A stretch of DNA of 64,000 nucleotides from Neostapfia colusana. Its lineage: Eukaryota > Streptophyta > Magnoliopsida > Poales > Poaceae. Positions within the stretch are counted from its first letter, which is position 1. Each line of letters starts with the position of its first letter. The notes beneath the pieces were generated by a model. It was not told the origin of the DNA, ran no database searches, and saw nothing but the letters and a program-made list of their open reading frames with translations. Of the stretch, positions 44,063-56,500 are shown piece by piece. The stretch is from positions 39,959,652-40,023,651 of the forward strand of contig JASWHV010000012.1 in NCBI GenBank assembly GCA_030760725.1. Direction: 5' to 3'. Both the position numbers and the translations under genes were made by a program.

Positions 44063-47000
44063 TGTAAGGGCCATGTTTTTCACTTGCTAAAAGTGTTCAT
44101 CACAACCAAACCTCACCTCATTTGTGGTAATCACATGAACACATTTGAAGAGCAAGTAACCACCGTCAATAGAGTGATTAGAGATGAACTCACAAAATGC
44201 AAAAGTGGTACTTCCCACATTCATCATATGGGGGCTGAGCATATGATTAACTCCTAAACTTTGTTATTAGGAATGCTCATGCCAAACTTCACCCAAATCC
44301 AAAACCTTTTGAGGTACTTCTGGGTACAATTATTAAAAGGCTAGTTTGAACTTAAATTCAAATTCAATCTCCTTTCATTCCATGAATTCAAAAGTGGGAT
44401 TCATATTCACACTCAGCACGTTTTTAAGAGCTTCCACATCAAGTTTCACTCCATTTGGAGGTTATCTTGACATGAGCTATTTTGAGCTAGTTTAAACTGA
44501 ATTTGAATTTCAGTTTGTCATTTGAAGCAAAATTCAGTCAAACCAATTCCTCATTTTGAATCATTCAAACTCCAAATGGTGATTCAGTGGTTTGACCCAT
44601 TTGTGAGGGGCAGGAGGGTCTCAAATATTATGAAAAAGTGCAAATTCAATTTTGTGGGACAAAAATGAGAGTTGGGACCCACCAGTCAGTGAGATAGGGG
44701 ATGAAACCGACTCAACCGAGCGCTGCTCGGTTTCTTGCGCGCGCTCGGTCGAGCGCCACGGTGGTGAACCACGATGCCAGCTCCTGCTCGGTGTGTTCTC
44801 ACGCCCAGACCGACGTCCAGCTCCTTATCCCCGCACTCGAGCAGGCAAAACCCACTTTTGTTCGTCGCTGTTTCCTCTCGCGCAAGAACAGAGCCGAAGA
44901 TACCCCGCCTCAGTTGCTCGATCGGGAAACCATGTTAGCTCACGGGTGAAACCTCTCTGAGCTGCAAAACATTGACCTAGACTCTTCACCTACCTACCCA
45001 TCACGAAAACAGGCCGAGTTCGGCTTCCTTTGACCTCAACCGAGCGTCGTTGCGGCGACTGGGAACTGCCGCCGTTCAGTGCTCACGTGGGCAGCCTAAC
45101 TCAGTAGCTTTCACGACCAAGCAAATGCACCGAGTGACACACTAGGGCTTCATGCTTCTCACCTCCGAAGCTCAAGCCAAACCGTGGATCGTCGCCGGGG
45201 AATTTCGGGATTTTCCTCCGGCCAGTGCAAAACGACCCGCGGGTAAGATTTCATCAAATTCTCGATCAAGGTTCAGTTAGAGCTCGCCAAATTCGGCACA
45301 CATGGACTAGACTTGATAAGGAACATCTTCTCTTTGCAACTCTAGCATGAAACTGCATGTATCTAGACTATTTTGAGGTTTTCCGATGGCGACCGTAGTG
45401 GGGAGCCTCGGGCGCACGGTGCGAACCTAGTTAGAGTACCTCCCTGTCCGTTTCGAATCCATGTCAAGCTCCTCCATGCTCCACTGGTGCTTTAGGCCCC
45501 CTTTGGCAGCGCTCGCGGCTTCTGATTCTCGACGAGAATCAGATGAGCTCGCCAAACAGGTAATTTGTGTACCTGATTCATAGTGGAATTAGGTGAATGG
45601 ATTCTTCATTTTTGTGAAGGACTGTGAATCCAAAAAAACCTGCTTCTCCAATCTCAAAACAGCTTCTCAACCAACCACAAACAAATATCGCCTTATAATT
45701 GCTATAAAAGTAATTCAGAAACTAGAAGTGATGTTGAGGCTGCAAAACTCAGTGCAAGGAGATGACTAGAGTACATGTATGATGAGATGGTGCAGAATGA
45801 AGAAATAAAAAGATATGCATCCAAAAGCTATGCTTTCTGATGTTTTGAGGCTTTAAAGACATGAAGACTGTTAGTTTTATCTCTGTATTAGCTTTGTTGA
45901 AACTATTTTGTATATCCAGCTTTAAAACCCTATGGGGAAGCTTTATTTATCTAGGCAGCCAAAAGCATGATGGAGCTGCTAGATAGCGAAAAACTTGAAG
46001 TCGTATGTAAGTACGGATCTCTGTTTTATTTAAAATGGAGATGGACTTTGGTCCGACTCAAAAAAAAATTTGCCCACAAATGCCAACGAACACCAAATCG
46101 TTTCATCTAATCATAAATTTAATTATCTTGCCAAACGATTTTAAAAACAGATTCTGATTCACTAGTAGAATCAGAAGAATCACTCCAACAGAGAATTAGA
46201 AGTGAATCCAAAATAATCAGGTTATGGAGCTCTGCCAAAGGGGCCCTTAGATCCCAAAAAACCGAGCGTTTGGGGTAGGATTGAGGTCAGTCGACCTCGC
46301 TGGAACCCTAAATGGGGCTGTCACTGGTGCACGCCTAGTTCCGGTGATTGCCGGCCGCCGGTGACACTCAAAATGAACTCAGCGTGGAAAAATACGTGGG
46401 GGCGGCGAGTTTTGCCCAGGGAGATGGCTGGGAACTCAGTCATGGTGACCCTCGCCGGATGGCACCGCCGCTGGGGCGCATTTGGCGCGAGGAAGGGGAA
46501 GACACTGTACGTGGGACCCACGTGTAATGTTTTAAACATTTCCTGATTTTCAGATTTTAGATTAAACTTCAAACAAACAACTTTGGCTAGAAATGTCCAA
46601 ATCGAGTGAACCATTGATTCAGCTCTCTGAGTACTTTCCAGCAAATCAAGTTTCACTCCATGAAAACCTTTATTTCTCCAGAATTAATTCTCCAAATTTA
46701 AATTGTTTAGAATTTTAACTGGAGATCCCTTTAGAGTAAAATTCTGAAATTTTGCCAGCATGTTTCTTGTAATATCCCTGAGCTACCATAAAAATTTCAG
46801 ATCCATCTGAGCTCATTCGATCCACCTAATGGTGTGATTAAGGAAACTGGTCCAGAGAAAAAGAAAAATGTCCAGAAACATTTTTCAGATTTTCTCTGAA
46901 CTTGTTTAGCTCATATCTTTTGCTAGAATGCTCCAAATTAGATGTAAATAATTCCATTAGAACCATCTGAAAATCTAGTTTCCATAAAGTCATAGTTTGA

Positions 47001-48744
47001 TCCATGAAAATCCTTAGAAAACCCTAAGAGCTCTAATTATGGCCAAATACACATTTATTTGTGCAGGGCTCAAATGAGCTTTTCTTCAAATGAAATTTGG
47101 CCAAGTTCCTGTTTATGTTGTCACCAAACCTTAGTAAAAATTTCAGAAGCAAAAGAACTGTCCAGCTATACTTATAGTCTTCACATTATCATAATAAATC
47201 AAATGCATATAAATCGACACGCATTGTATGTTTATTTCTTGTAGTCGCTAAACTCAAAGAGGATCCGGAGGTGTTAGACTTCATTACTCCGGAAAAACAA
47301 TTAGCCCACTACCAGCAGCAAGGCAAACTCCAGTTTGCATTAACCATTTCATAAATTCTTATGTTTTGATCACTTACTTTATGTACTTTCTACAATTGTG
47401 CATTAGAGTCTTGATTGGAAACCCAATTGCATAGACAAGAGAACCAGGGGTTTGGGGCTTAGGTTTTAAACCTAGAATAGCCACAGCAATGCTAGAATGG
47501 TATAGGGTTCGGTACAAGTTGAGTAGTTGGAACTACTCGCGAGAATAGGCTAGAGGCACACTACTCGGTTAGAAAGATAGACAATGATTCACATGGCAAG
47601 AAAAATGAGACCGAGCGGAGAGTAGGGGCAGCAGGACTTTGGTGCCTGGGTGCCATAGCTCTGCTCGTGTCGATTGAGGACCGAGCCGTGTGCAGGCCTG
47701 TTGAACAAGATAGAACAGTACCAAAGACCTACCGGATATATGGGAACTGGGAAACCGATGTAATTCGGGTAGCGATATGTTGAGGTGTTGCTTGTCGTCC
47801 AGAGGGTAGGTTGAGAGCAGCGAGATGTAAGTTGGCTGGCGGGCACTGCATATGCTCCACGCAAATACCTCCTGCTCGGGACGATAGGACCAGTTCAACA
47901 CTTGGCTGACGGATGAAAGGTGGTTGCGTACGACGTCTGTGGTGGTTGCTGTAGGCAACATCGAGTACGGGCGTACGTGACGGGTTATTCGGGTAACCCT
48001 GCAGGTGTAAATCAATTATAATCACCATCCCCCACGGTTAGTGAGTACCACTTGTTCACTGTACCATGACGTAGAAAGAACAGACTAGTGTCACGTTAAA
48101 ATGTTGCTGGTTGAAAGCTTTACATTGTTTGTTAATGAAATTCTTTAGTTTAGAGCCAATTAAAGTTCTTTTCAACCTTACGCAAAGCACATAAGAGAAA
48201 TGTATTTCTTGTTTGATTGCGGATTTCTTATGTGTCTCGGCACAAGGTTTTCCACTAACTTGCGGCTAAAACTTAAAAGTAAGAGTCAACTAATTAGGCG
48301 AGTTTTTGAAATATACTTTCCTATTATACACTGCAAACCCAGCATGTAGAGTTCAATGTTTAGGTGAGACAGGTCAGTCTTGCTGAGCCATCGTGCTCAC
48401 TGCTTGTGTTTGAAGAGTTTGCAGGGTGCTATGAGGAGGAGGCTCCTGAGGAGGAGACAGACCCCCAAGAGGGAACCACCGTCGAATGGGAGCCGTGCAT
48501 GCCGCCGTGTTAGTGTGCATGTGTGCTAGTGAGAACACGTTCATGGGATGAACGTGATCTTCTTTTGCTTAGTCTACGCCCGCGAGTGTAGACTTAATGT
48601 TATTTCTATGTAACTATGTTCCAAACCAGTTCATGTAATAAAATTTAGGTTCCGCTTTATGCCTTTTATGTGTGTTATCCGGTGTTGTGCAACGAAGCAC
48701 CCCTCAGCGAGATCCTGGCTTGTCGGGACCGTCGGGTCCTCACA
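44063..48744 (+). repeat. 5' LTR of E2 (4682 bp including the MITE)
   Basis: Starts TGTAAGGGCC and ends GGTCCTCACA. Without the MITE and its target duplication it is about 3.93 kb, similar to the 4.04-kb LTR of E1. No gene is seen; the open frames at 44652 and 46321 are LTR sequence shared with E1. Confidence 0.87.
45495..46246. mobile_element. MITE of PIF/Harbinger (Tourist) type, 752 bp
   Basis: The ends are inverted repeats: GGCCCCCTTTGGCAG on the left and CTGCCAAAGGGGCCC on the right. It is flanked by the 3-bp target duplication TTA (45492-45494 and 46247-46249), typical of PIF/Harbinger. There is no transposase frame. Sub-terminal GATTCTCGACGAGAATCAGA (left) and TCTGATTCACTAGTAGAATC (right) form further imperfect repeats. 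The E1 LTR has no such insert at the corresponding place (around 9170). Confidence 0.85.
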
Positions 48745-48747
48745 GCG

Positions 48748-48759
48748 TGGTATTAGAGC
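48748..48759 (+). other. Primer binding site of E2
   Basis: TGGTATTAGAGC, one C-to-T change from the consensus, three bases after the LTR. The same GCG spacer is used in E1. Confidence 0.85.
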
Positions 48760-50253
48760 TCTGTTGAGGTTTAACGCACTTAAAAAGCTTAACTTTTTAA
48801 AAAAAACTCGGTGAGGAACGAGTTATTAGTTATTAGCCCATATAAGGATGTTATTAGTGTATAGAAAGTGTCAATACTAACCTATTTGCTATGTCAGGAA
48901 ATCATGCATCTCGGGACTTCATATGTCTTGGAGGTGCATGTAAGCGCTGTCCACCAGTGCGCACAAGTTTAAGGGTGGAGTCTCACCGATGGCAGGTAAC
49001 TCAGCCAGCATTAGTATCCTCTACGACACTTCATGTCATTTGCGGTATTCAAGCAACGCCCTTCCCTGGCGTGCTACAGGCAAGTAGGGGATACCCCGTC
49101 ACGTGGTTAGTAACTTGAACACGTAGCTCAAGGTGTGTTTGGCTTGAGAACAACCGTACGAGTGATGAGGGACTGTTGTATGGAACTGTATTGGGACCGG
49201 GTTCGGTATGCAGCCGAACCTGATGATTTTGTGGTTTAATTACAGGTAGTCTAACCACGGATTGGTATATGAGTAGCATACATGTGCGAGAGACGTTTAG
49301 TGCCACTGAACTAACGAAGCCGGCTAAGTCCGGTATAGGTTTTCTTTGTGAGAAACTAGTACCGGCATGTTGGTGGTGACGCTTCAACGTCACACTCCAC
49401 TAAAAGATCAACATGGTAAAACTTGAAAGTTTTGATCCAGAGCACAAAAACATTGAATTAACTCCTTCCCTTAATCAGGATTTCCAAAATAAGCAAGCTT
49501 TCAACTTAAGTAAGACTAACGACATTCTTCTGTTTTCGGCTGAAATAATGCTGAAGTTAGACAGAGGGTTAGAGGTCGAGTTCTTTCGATGTTGGGGTCA
49601 TATGATACATTTCTAGAAATCTTTGGAAGATCTTTACAAATTTTCTATTAATGTTCAGAGATGTTTCATACCTTAACTAGTCAAAAAATGCAGTAGAGTT
49701 GAAACTGTCCAGAAAACAGGGGCAGAGCAAATACTCTCTGTAACTCTTTGTAAAATGAGCATAACTTCCTGCATAAAAATCCAAAAATAGAAAATGAGGT
49801 AGTTATGAAAAGTTCATGAGATAGGTTACAACTTTGTAACAGAATGTTTTGTCAAATTTTGTATGGAATTAACTGGAACTCTTGGATCAATTCAGTACCT
49901 CGAACAGGGAGGTTCTATCCAATTTTCTCCAGAAATTCTGTTGACTTCGACATCTCATAACTTTTGAACCAAGATAGATCTGAGGCCAAACAAATACATT
50001 ATGGAAAGATATTGAAGATATATTTAACTTCGATGTTTATCACCAGAACTGGGTTTGCCTTTAGCATGGTCTAAATCAGATTAAAAGGAAACTGGTCAGG
50101 GCTGTCAGTTTGGGCAGCAGACCAGAAATCAAATTTGTTCTAAGTTTGATTTGTGTTTCCAGGTTTTATGAGTTCAATGACATGTTTTATGTTATAACTC
50201 ACTGATTTACTGTTGAAATGAATATTTTACCTTTTTCAAATATATTTCTACAG
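48760..50253 (+). other. Untranslated leader of E2
   Basis: 1.5 kb with no convincing gene. It aligns to the E1 leader in reverse orientation. It ends TATATTTCTACAG, an acceptor-like sequence immediately before the ORF0 ATG. Confidence 0.68.
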
Positions 50254-51506
50254 ATGGCAGAAGATAGACAACTAGAGAACGGATGGGTGGTATCCCACTG
50301 TTCTCAACGCAGCGGGTATCCCGAATTGTTAAAGCTGATGCTTCAATATTTTGGGTATGTGGAGACGCCGCGTTACCTCGCCAAAGAAGAAGGCGAGGAG
50401 GGGAACAAGACATGGACTTTCCATGTCAATGTTCCAACAGGACCGACGCCACCGGGTTGGGCACCGTTCACCATCACGGTGGAAGGAAGACAACCGAAAG
50501 AGATGTGGCAAGTGGCATCCCGTGACACCATGTCGCGTTTCTTCCAGCTACACGTGAGGGCTATGGATGGCACTCCATATGTGCTTGTCCCCGTGGAGGG
50601 ACGAGCTAACCATGTGTGGAGGGAGAGGTATGTTAAGCTACTATGCACCGACCAGTTGACCCCAAAAGTTTAAGCTGATGGGGAAAGGTGGGCAATTAAC
50701 TTATATTATAACACTCCCCCTCACGTGGAGGCTATCTTAGGCCGCAAACGTGAAATAGGAGTCAGCTGCAATTTATTTTAATAAATCGTGCCCGACAGGA
50801 TTCGAACTCGAGACCTCTGGCTCTGATACCATGTTAAGCTACTATGCGCCGACCAGTTGCACCCAAAAGCTTAAGCTGATGGGAAAGGGTGGGCAATTCA
50901 CTTATATTTCAACAAGGTACTTTGCAGCGACTGATCCGAGTTGCCCAAGGTACAATCCAGCGGAGGCGAACCTCAGCCTCCATTTGACAGCAGGGAAGAA
51001 CATGATGGACTTGCCAAGCTGTCCATACGGCTCCACTTGCCGTGGATCTCAAGGAGAGCACCAGCCACCGAGACCATTTTGAGAGTGCCCACAGCGCACT
51101 CCATAATGTGCTCCTTCCGATGATCAAGTGACTGAATGAACAATAAAATCAGTTGCGTAGTCTGAGGAAAGCGAAGAACAAAACCAGTGTCGACATCACG
51201 GCTTTGCAGCAGCAAGTACAGGCTCTGACCCAGCAGAATGAGGTCCTTACTCAAGAGCGTGATGACGCTATTGAGGAGGGGCAGAACTGGGAGGAATATT
51301 ATAACCAGGCCATGGACGAGGTACATGCTTTGCAGGACCTCGTACCTCCGGTAGTGGGCCTACCGATGGTGGGTGCGGTACCCGTGGTTTTGGGTATCAC
51401 GGCGATGCCGGAACCTGAACCCGAAGAGTAGGTCATGGATCCTCTGCCACCAGCAGAACTAGCGGAGGATGAAGACCCGCAGGAGGTCGAATTCTACTCC
51501 GAGTAG
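50254..51506 (+). pseudogene. Accessory ORF0 upstream of gag, interrupted by a TRIM (E2)
   Basis: The ATG at 50254 follows TTTCTACAG. The first 125 codons are open: MAEDRQLENGWVVSHCSQRS, GYPELLKLMLQYFGY, GPTPPGWAPFTITVEGRQ, FFQLHVRAMDGTPYVLVPVE. The TRIM at 50631-50914 interrupts after WRERY. Beyond it come FAATDPSCPRYNPAEANLSL, a frame change near 51020, and a coiled-coil half with several stops (KAKNKTSVDITALQQQVQAL, QERDDAIEEGQNWEEYY). It ends in the acidic EDPQEVEFYSE before a TAG near 51504. Two parts, same order and same C-terminus as E1. Function unknown. Confidence 0.62.
50631..50914 (-). mobile_element. SMART/TRIM-like miniature LTR retrotransposon, 284 bp
   Basis: Two 83-bp direct terminal repeats (50631-50713 and 50832-50914) flank a 118-bp interior. 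On the minus strand the interior holds a perfect PBS TGGTATCAGAGCC (50831-50819) next to the right repeat and a polypurine tract GTGAGGGGGAG (about 50725-50714) next to the left one. The target duplication AGGTA is at 50626-50630 and 50915-50919. There is no coding capacity; it must be mobilised by proteins of other elements. Size and layout match the SMART elements described in grasses. Confidence 0.93.
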
Positions 51507-51778
51507 TGAGTTTACCTTTGCCAAGTAGGGCAGCGAGGGCGGTGCGTAATACCTTTTGTAACAGCGACAAGTCGTGTAGACAGTAGCGTGTGTATAGGTA
51601 GTGACACATGAGCACGACTTCTCGGAGGTCCGAGAATAATGTATCTTGTATGAAGTTTTTACTTTATCAATATATGTGAATGTTGTGCGGCTTTATTCAT
51701 GTGTCACTGAAATACCTACTGTTTTTCCTTGGAATTTTAAGAATGACATGTGGGATCGTTGCTGTTTTGAATTTCAGA

Positions 51779-53572
51779 ATGACTCGCACTCGTGCCAACC
51801 CTTAGGTTGGGGGATCCAGAGAGGGGGGAAGACCTCCGAACAGCCTCCCGAGACATCCTCGGGACAGCAGCAGCAGCAACAGCAACCACAACCACCACCA
51901 CCGCCAACGGTCACGTTGGCAGATATTGTTGCGGCCATGGCGGGCTCGCACCACCAGCACACCGAATTGCTGCAGACGCTGATTGCCAATACGCCTCTAC
52001 CAGAGAGGTGTCAAGACCAAGAAGAACGACAGCAAAGTTCTTACTCGGATTTTCTAGCAACGCAACCCCCAGTATTCTCAAGGGCAGATGAACCCCTAGA
52101 TGCGGACAATTGCCTCCGCACAATGGAGATGAAATTCGGGCTGCTCCAAGTTAGTGAGCAGCAGAAAACACAGTTTACGGCCAGCAACTCCAAGGGTCCG
52201 CGAGCGCTTGGTGGGTGAACTTTTGCGCCTCGCAAGCCACCGAGCGAGTGCTGACCTGGGCGGAATTCTGGACGGCCTTCAGGGCCTATCATATCCCGCC
52301 AGGTATGATGAAGAGGAAGACACAAGAATTCCTCCACCTACAGCAAGGGAATCAGAATGCGCTGGAGAATGCCAGGGCGTTCAATGATCTCGCTCTTTAT
52401 GCTTCCTATCACGCCGATATGGATGAGATGCGGCGGGACTATTTTTACCAGGGGCTAAATCCGGTCATGAAGGACAAGCTTGCGATGTTCAATCGCGGCA
52501 GCCTCAATGACATAATCGATGCCGCGATTGTACAAGAGGGCTCCGTTAAGGAGTTGGCGGCAGCGGAAAATAAGCGAAGCTCGCCGCAAAGCAGCAGAGA
52601 GGGAGGTGGTCCTCCCCAGAAATATCAGATGGTGTATCACTTACCATCGGGTCAACGCTGGCAGCCACCGCAACGACCGATGCAATTCCACATTCGGCCG
52701 TATTCACCACTGGCGTTCCAACCAGCCTTATGAGCACCTCCGCAGCAACAACAGCAGCAGCGGGCGATGCCGCGTGCGTTTGCACCTCAGCAGCGCATGT
52801 CGGGCTTTCGTCCCCTAAGCACCGGCCAGCCATCGACCACATGTTTCAAATGTGGTTGCCAAGGGAATTTTGCCAACAACTGCCCCGAGAGGCAAGGCAG
52901 CGGAATGGCACCATAGTTTCTGGGGAGGAATCAGCTTCGGAACCCCATTAATACGCGGCGGGAAAACCCTAAGCCCGGCACCGTCCACCAACTCACCATA
53001 GAGGACGTGCCGGAGGGAGAACCCATTCATGCGGGTATGTTCCAACTCCACAAGCATCCCGCCATAGTTTTATTTGATTCATGAGCCACGCATAATTTTA
53101 TTAGCCAAGCTTATATTGCTGAGCACAGATTGCAAATACTACCCACCAAAAGTCCTTACTTGATTTGTTCACCGGGTGGGAAAATTTTAGCAAGCATGAT
53201 GGTTCCAATAGCGCCATTATGCTTAGAGGGACAAAAGGTCGATGTCATCTTAGGAATGTCATGGTTAACCCGCCAAGACGCTGTTTTAGACACCGTCCTA
53301 CGAGTCGTGCATTTGCATCCAGAAATGCACGAGTCTCATTTGTTATTTCTGGAAAGTCCAGAGATAAAACTTCCAACCATATACCAATCCACCACCATCA
53401 GATTGGAAGATATTCTAGTAGTCCGTGAGTTCCCTGACGTGTTCCCGGATGATTTACCGGGAATGCCACCCGACCAAGAGGTGGAGATCAAGATTGAACT
53501 TGCACCGGGAACAATGCCGATATCCCAAAGGCTGTACAAGATGGCGCCAAAGGAGTCGGCAGAATTGAAAAC
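51779..53572 (+). pseudogene. E2 gag and protease (truncated by E3)
   Basis: The gag ATG at 51779 follows GAATTTCAG-A. It opens MTRTRANP and meets TAG at codon 9 after a 1-nt loss. The other frame (to 52218) carries TVTLADIVAAMAGSH and PPVFSRADEPLDADN, then shifts again to 52215-52733 (FRAYHIPPG, a YHADMDEMRRDYF stretch). After a TGA at 52731-52733 the same frame goes on through a knuckle-like CFKCGCQGNFANNCPE, where a His of CCHC is replaced. The protease FDS-stop-ATHNFISQAY has TGA in place of the active-site glycine (about 53083). The RT linker DVFPDDLPGMPPDQEVEIK is followed by the E3 LTR at 53573. Confidence 0.83.
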
Positions 53573-56500
53573 TGTGGGGACCACCCCGTGGTTCACCCAC
53601 TCCAGGATCGCAGAGGGTGGTGCCGTGCGATGCGGCACCCAACAGCATACATGAAAAGATTAAAGAAAAATATACAACTTTTATTGATATAAAACAGCGG
53701 AAGTCTTTTACAAAAACTTAAGTAACAGCGGAAGTATTATACATATATGGCCTCTCATCCTAACTATGCAAAAGTGCAGCCGTCCAGCCCGGGGACACTA
53801 CACACTAGCAGCATGGAACCGGAGATTCACGGTGGCGTGCAGGGCTCCAGCTCGGCCGTGTACCCCGGCGGGGGCATCGCCTCGTCCTCGGATCCCTCCT
53901 CATAACTCGCACCTGCACACAGCTCAAATATTGCAACCATGAGCACGATGGCTCAGCAAGGCTTAACCGTCTAGCCTAGACATGGAACTCTACATGCAGG
54001 GATATGTAAGATAGGAAAAAGGACTTTGCATCAAAGACACGCCTATAAGTTGATCCTTACTTTCAGTTTTATAGCAGCAGATTCATGTGCCTTAGGCAGC
54101 CCTCACATCGGAAGTCCACAATCAAACAAGAAACGCTTTCCTCCGATGTGGTGATGCCCAAAGCGGAAAGTAAAGTTAATTAGCTCTACATCTACAGCAG
54201 ACATGGTTTCCAAAACATTAATCTATCATCACAGCATATTGTCATTCAACTGGCTTACTTCACTTCTTACTACGTCATGGAACAGTGAACAAGTGGTACT
54301 CAAATAACATCGAGGGACGGTGATTGCAATCAGGAGACACCCAGACAACACGTTGCATACACCCACTTTCAGAAGCTTGATTCCACACCCCTTCCTACTC
54401 TGTTGTATGCAACAACCTTTCAAAGGCAACCCAAATGCCGAACCGGTCCATCCGTAACGGGCAGGAGGTCCCCGCGTGGAGTGTGACTGTGCCCACCGGC
54501 AGATTTACACCTTGCTACCCTCAACCCACTCCTATTTACGGTTGGGTAAGCCTCGGCACCCAGGTTAACCAATTACATCGGTTTCCTGCTTATGTCAGTA
54601 TGCCATCCTGTACTGTTCGATACTTGTTAATCAGGCCCGCACACGACTCGGTCCTCAATCGACACTAACAGGGCTATGCACATGAGACCTCCGCTCACTG
54701 CTTCCTATCCCCCCTGCTGGGTCTCATTTTCTCCACACTTAAGCCATTTTCTATTTTGACCAAACCGTGTGATAAACCTTACCCTGCGAGTAGATTCCAA
54801 CTACTCGACTTCTACCGAGATCCTAAGCATATTAGCAGGGCCTTGTCTACTTGTCAGGTCTGTAAGCTACCCAACCCTTCATAGGATTTAAAAGGTTATG
54901 CAAGTGGGGTTTCAATCACCCTAACTCTAATGCAAACATTCACCCTATACATAAGTGATACAAATAAAGAATTTACAAAAGTACTTAAATGCAAACCGGG
55001 GCTTGCCTGGTTGCGAGTCAGAGGAGAAGTTAGCTTCTGGTGCGAGGACGTCAAAGGGCTCCGGTGCGTCCTCAACTTCGGTCACTATATGAGATGTAAC
55101 AAAATATATGTGTAAGCATTAAGGACTTATAAGAAGTAAAGTTCTATTCATAGCTACTGCTATTTAGAATCCTTAATTGGCTTTGGGATTTATACAGTGG
55201 ATACTAGACTCTCTAAGGATGATCTGAGCAAAATTTGGAGACATCTCATTGCACAATGTAGTCTTGAAAATTCCTACAAGTATAATGCTTCTCTGAATTT
55301 TGAGCCCAATTCAGGAGCTTTGACATAGCTAAAAGTGGAAGATATGATTAGGGTATGTCTCCATGGTTCTAAAAAAATTTGTTTCACCATTTTTGGAGCT
55401 ACCAACAGAGAGATATGAATTTTTAAAGTTGGATAGGAGTTCTGGAAAAGTTTCTGTTTAAATTTGAATTTCCAAATAAAGACTGAACTTTGGAAGGCAA
55501 TTTAGCCTAGCAAGTGAACTCCAATGAAGCTCAAATTTTTACTGGGGATCATTTACTATGAAAAGGATTTGCTGCCCAAATTTGGGGGTGTTTCCTAAAG
55601 AATTGCTCCTGAAATAAATCTCCAAAGGATTTGATAAAAACAATTCTACAGAAATTCCGGGGCATTTTCGTACCAAGAATTTGTTCCTCTGTGAAGTAAT
55701 CCTCATGAGGATTTCAAAAAAATTTGTTTCACTAATTTTGGAGCTTTCTACCAAAAGTTATGGATTTTTCAAGTTTCACTAACTCTCTGTTTGAAATTTA
55801 AAGAGCACTCAACGTGGGGCCCACTCGTCAGGTCTTTCTTCAACCTCTCGCCAGAGAACGCGCGTGCACACCAGCTCAGATCGTGGCGTGGCTTGTTCTC
55901 CCTCATTTCTCCACCAAATTAGCTCCGGTTTCGCCCTACATGATCCTTGGAACATGGCACAGCTGCCGGGCAAGGTTTCCCCGCATGAAAATGGCCGAAA
56001 ACATGTCGGCACCGGCGGGGCGGCTCGGGAGCTTGGCATCAACGCGTTCTGGCGTGTCCGAAGCTTCTCCTGGCGAGCTACCTTGCACTAAAGCATCACC
56101 AGTAATCGGGGAACATGGAACGCATGCCAAACCTTGCAGCAAATGGACGGAAAATGGGGTTCACCGGAGGACCGACCCGTTTTTGCCGCCACCGGTGATT
56201 TCTCATCGCCCGGGGCCTGTGGTGGATGGTTTGCTGCGGTATTTGGCATGGAAGGGCGCTAGGAAGGTGTGATGCTATGGCTTGAACCGAAGAACAAATG
56301 ATCATGCGTGTTGGACGAATTTCCAGTTTTGGTTTGGATCAGTTCTTCACGTGTATCGGCGCCAAAACCCAAATTCCGGCGAGCCGGCGACAGGGAAGGG
56401 CAAGGGGACTGCGGTAGCATGATCTACACACCTTGGCGCACCATAGGGAGGTGTTTGTCATGCGGGAGAGGCACTGGAACGGCCGGAAGAGGAGGAGCAG

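Larger units (their letters stand above)
44063..53572 (+). mobile_element. Tekay-like Ty3/gypsy LTR retrotransposon E2 (cut by E3)
   Basis: Plus strand: 5' LTR 44063-48744, PBS 48748, leader, ORF0 from 50254, gag from 51779, protease, then a break at 53572/53573 where the LTR of E3 begins. LTR ends, ORF0 and gag match E1, so both belong to one family. The rest of pol and the 3' LTR should continue beyond E3, outside the window. It contains two small insertions, a MITE and a TRIM. Confidence 0.9.
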
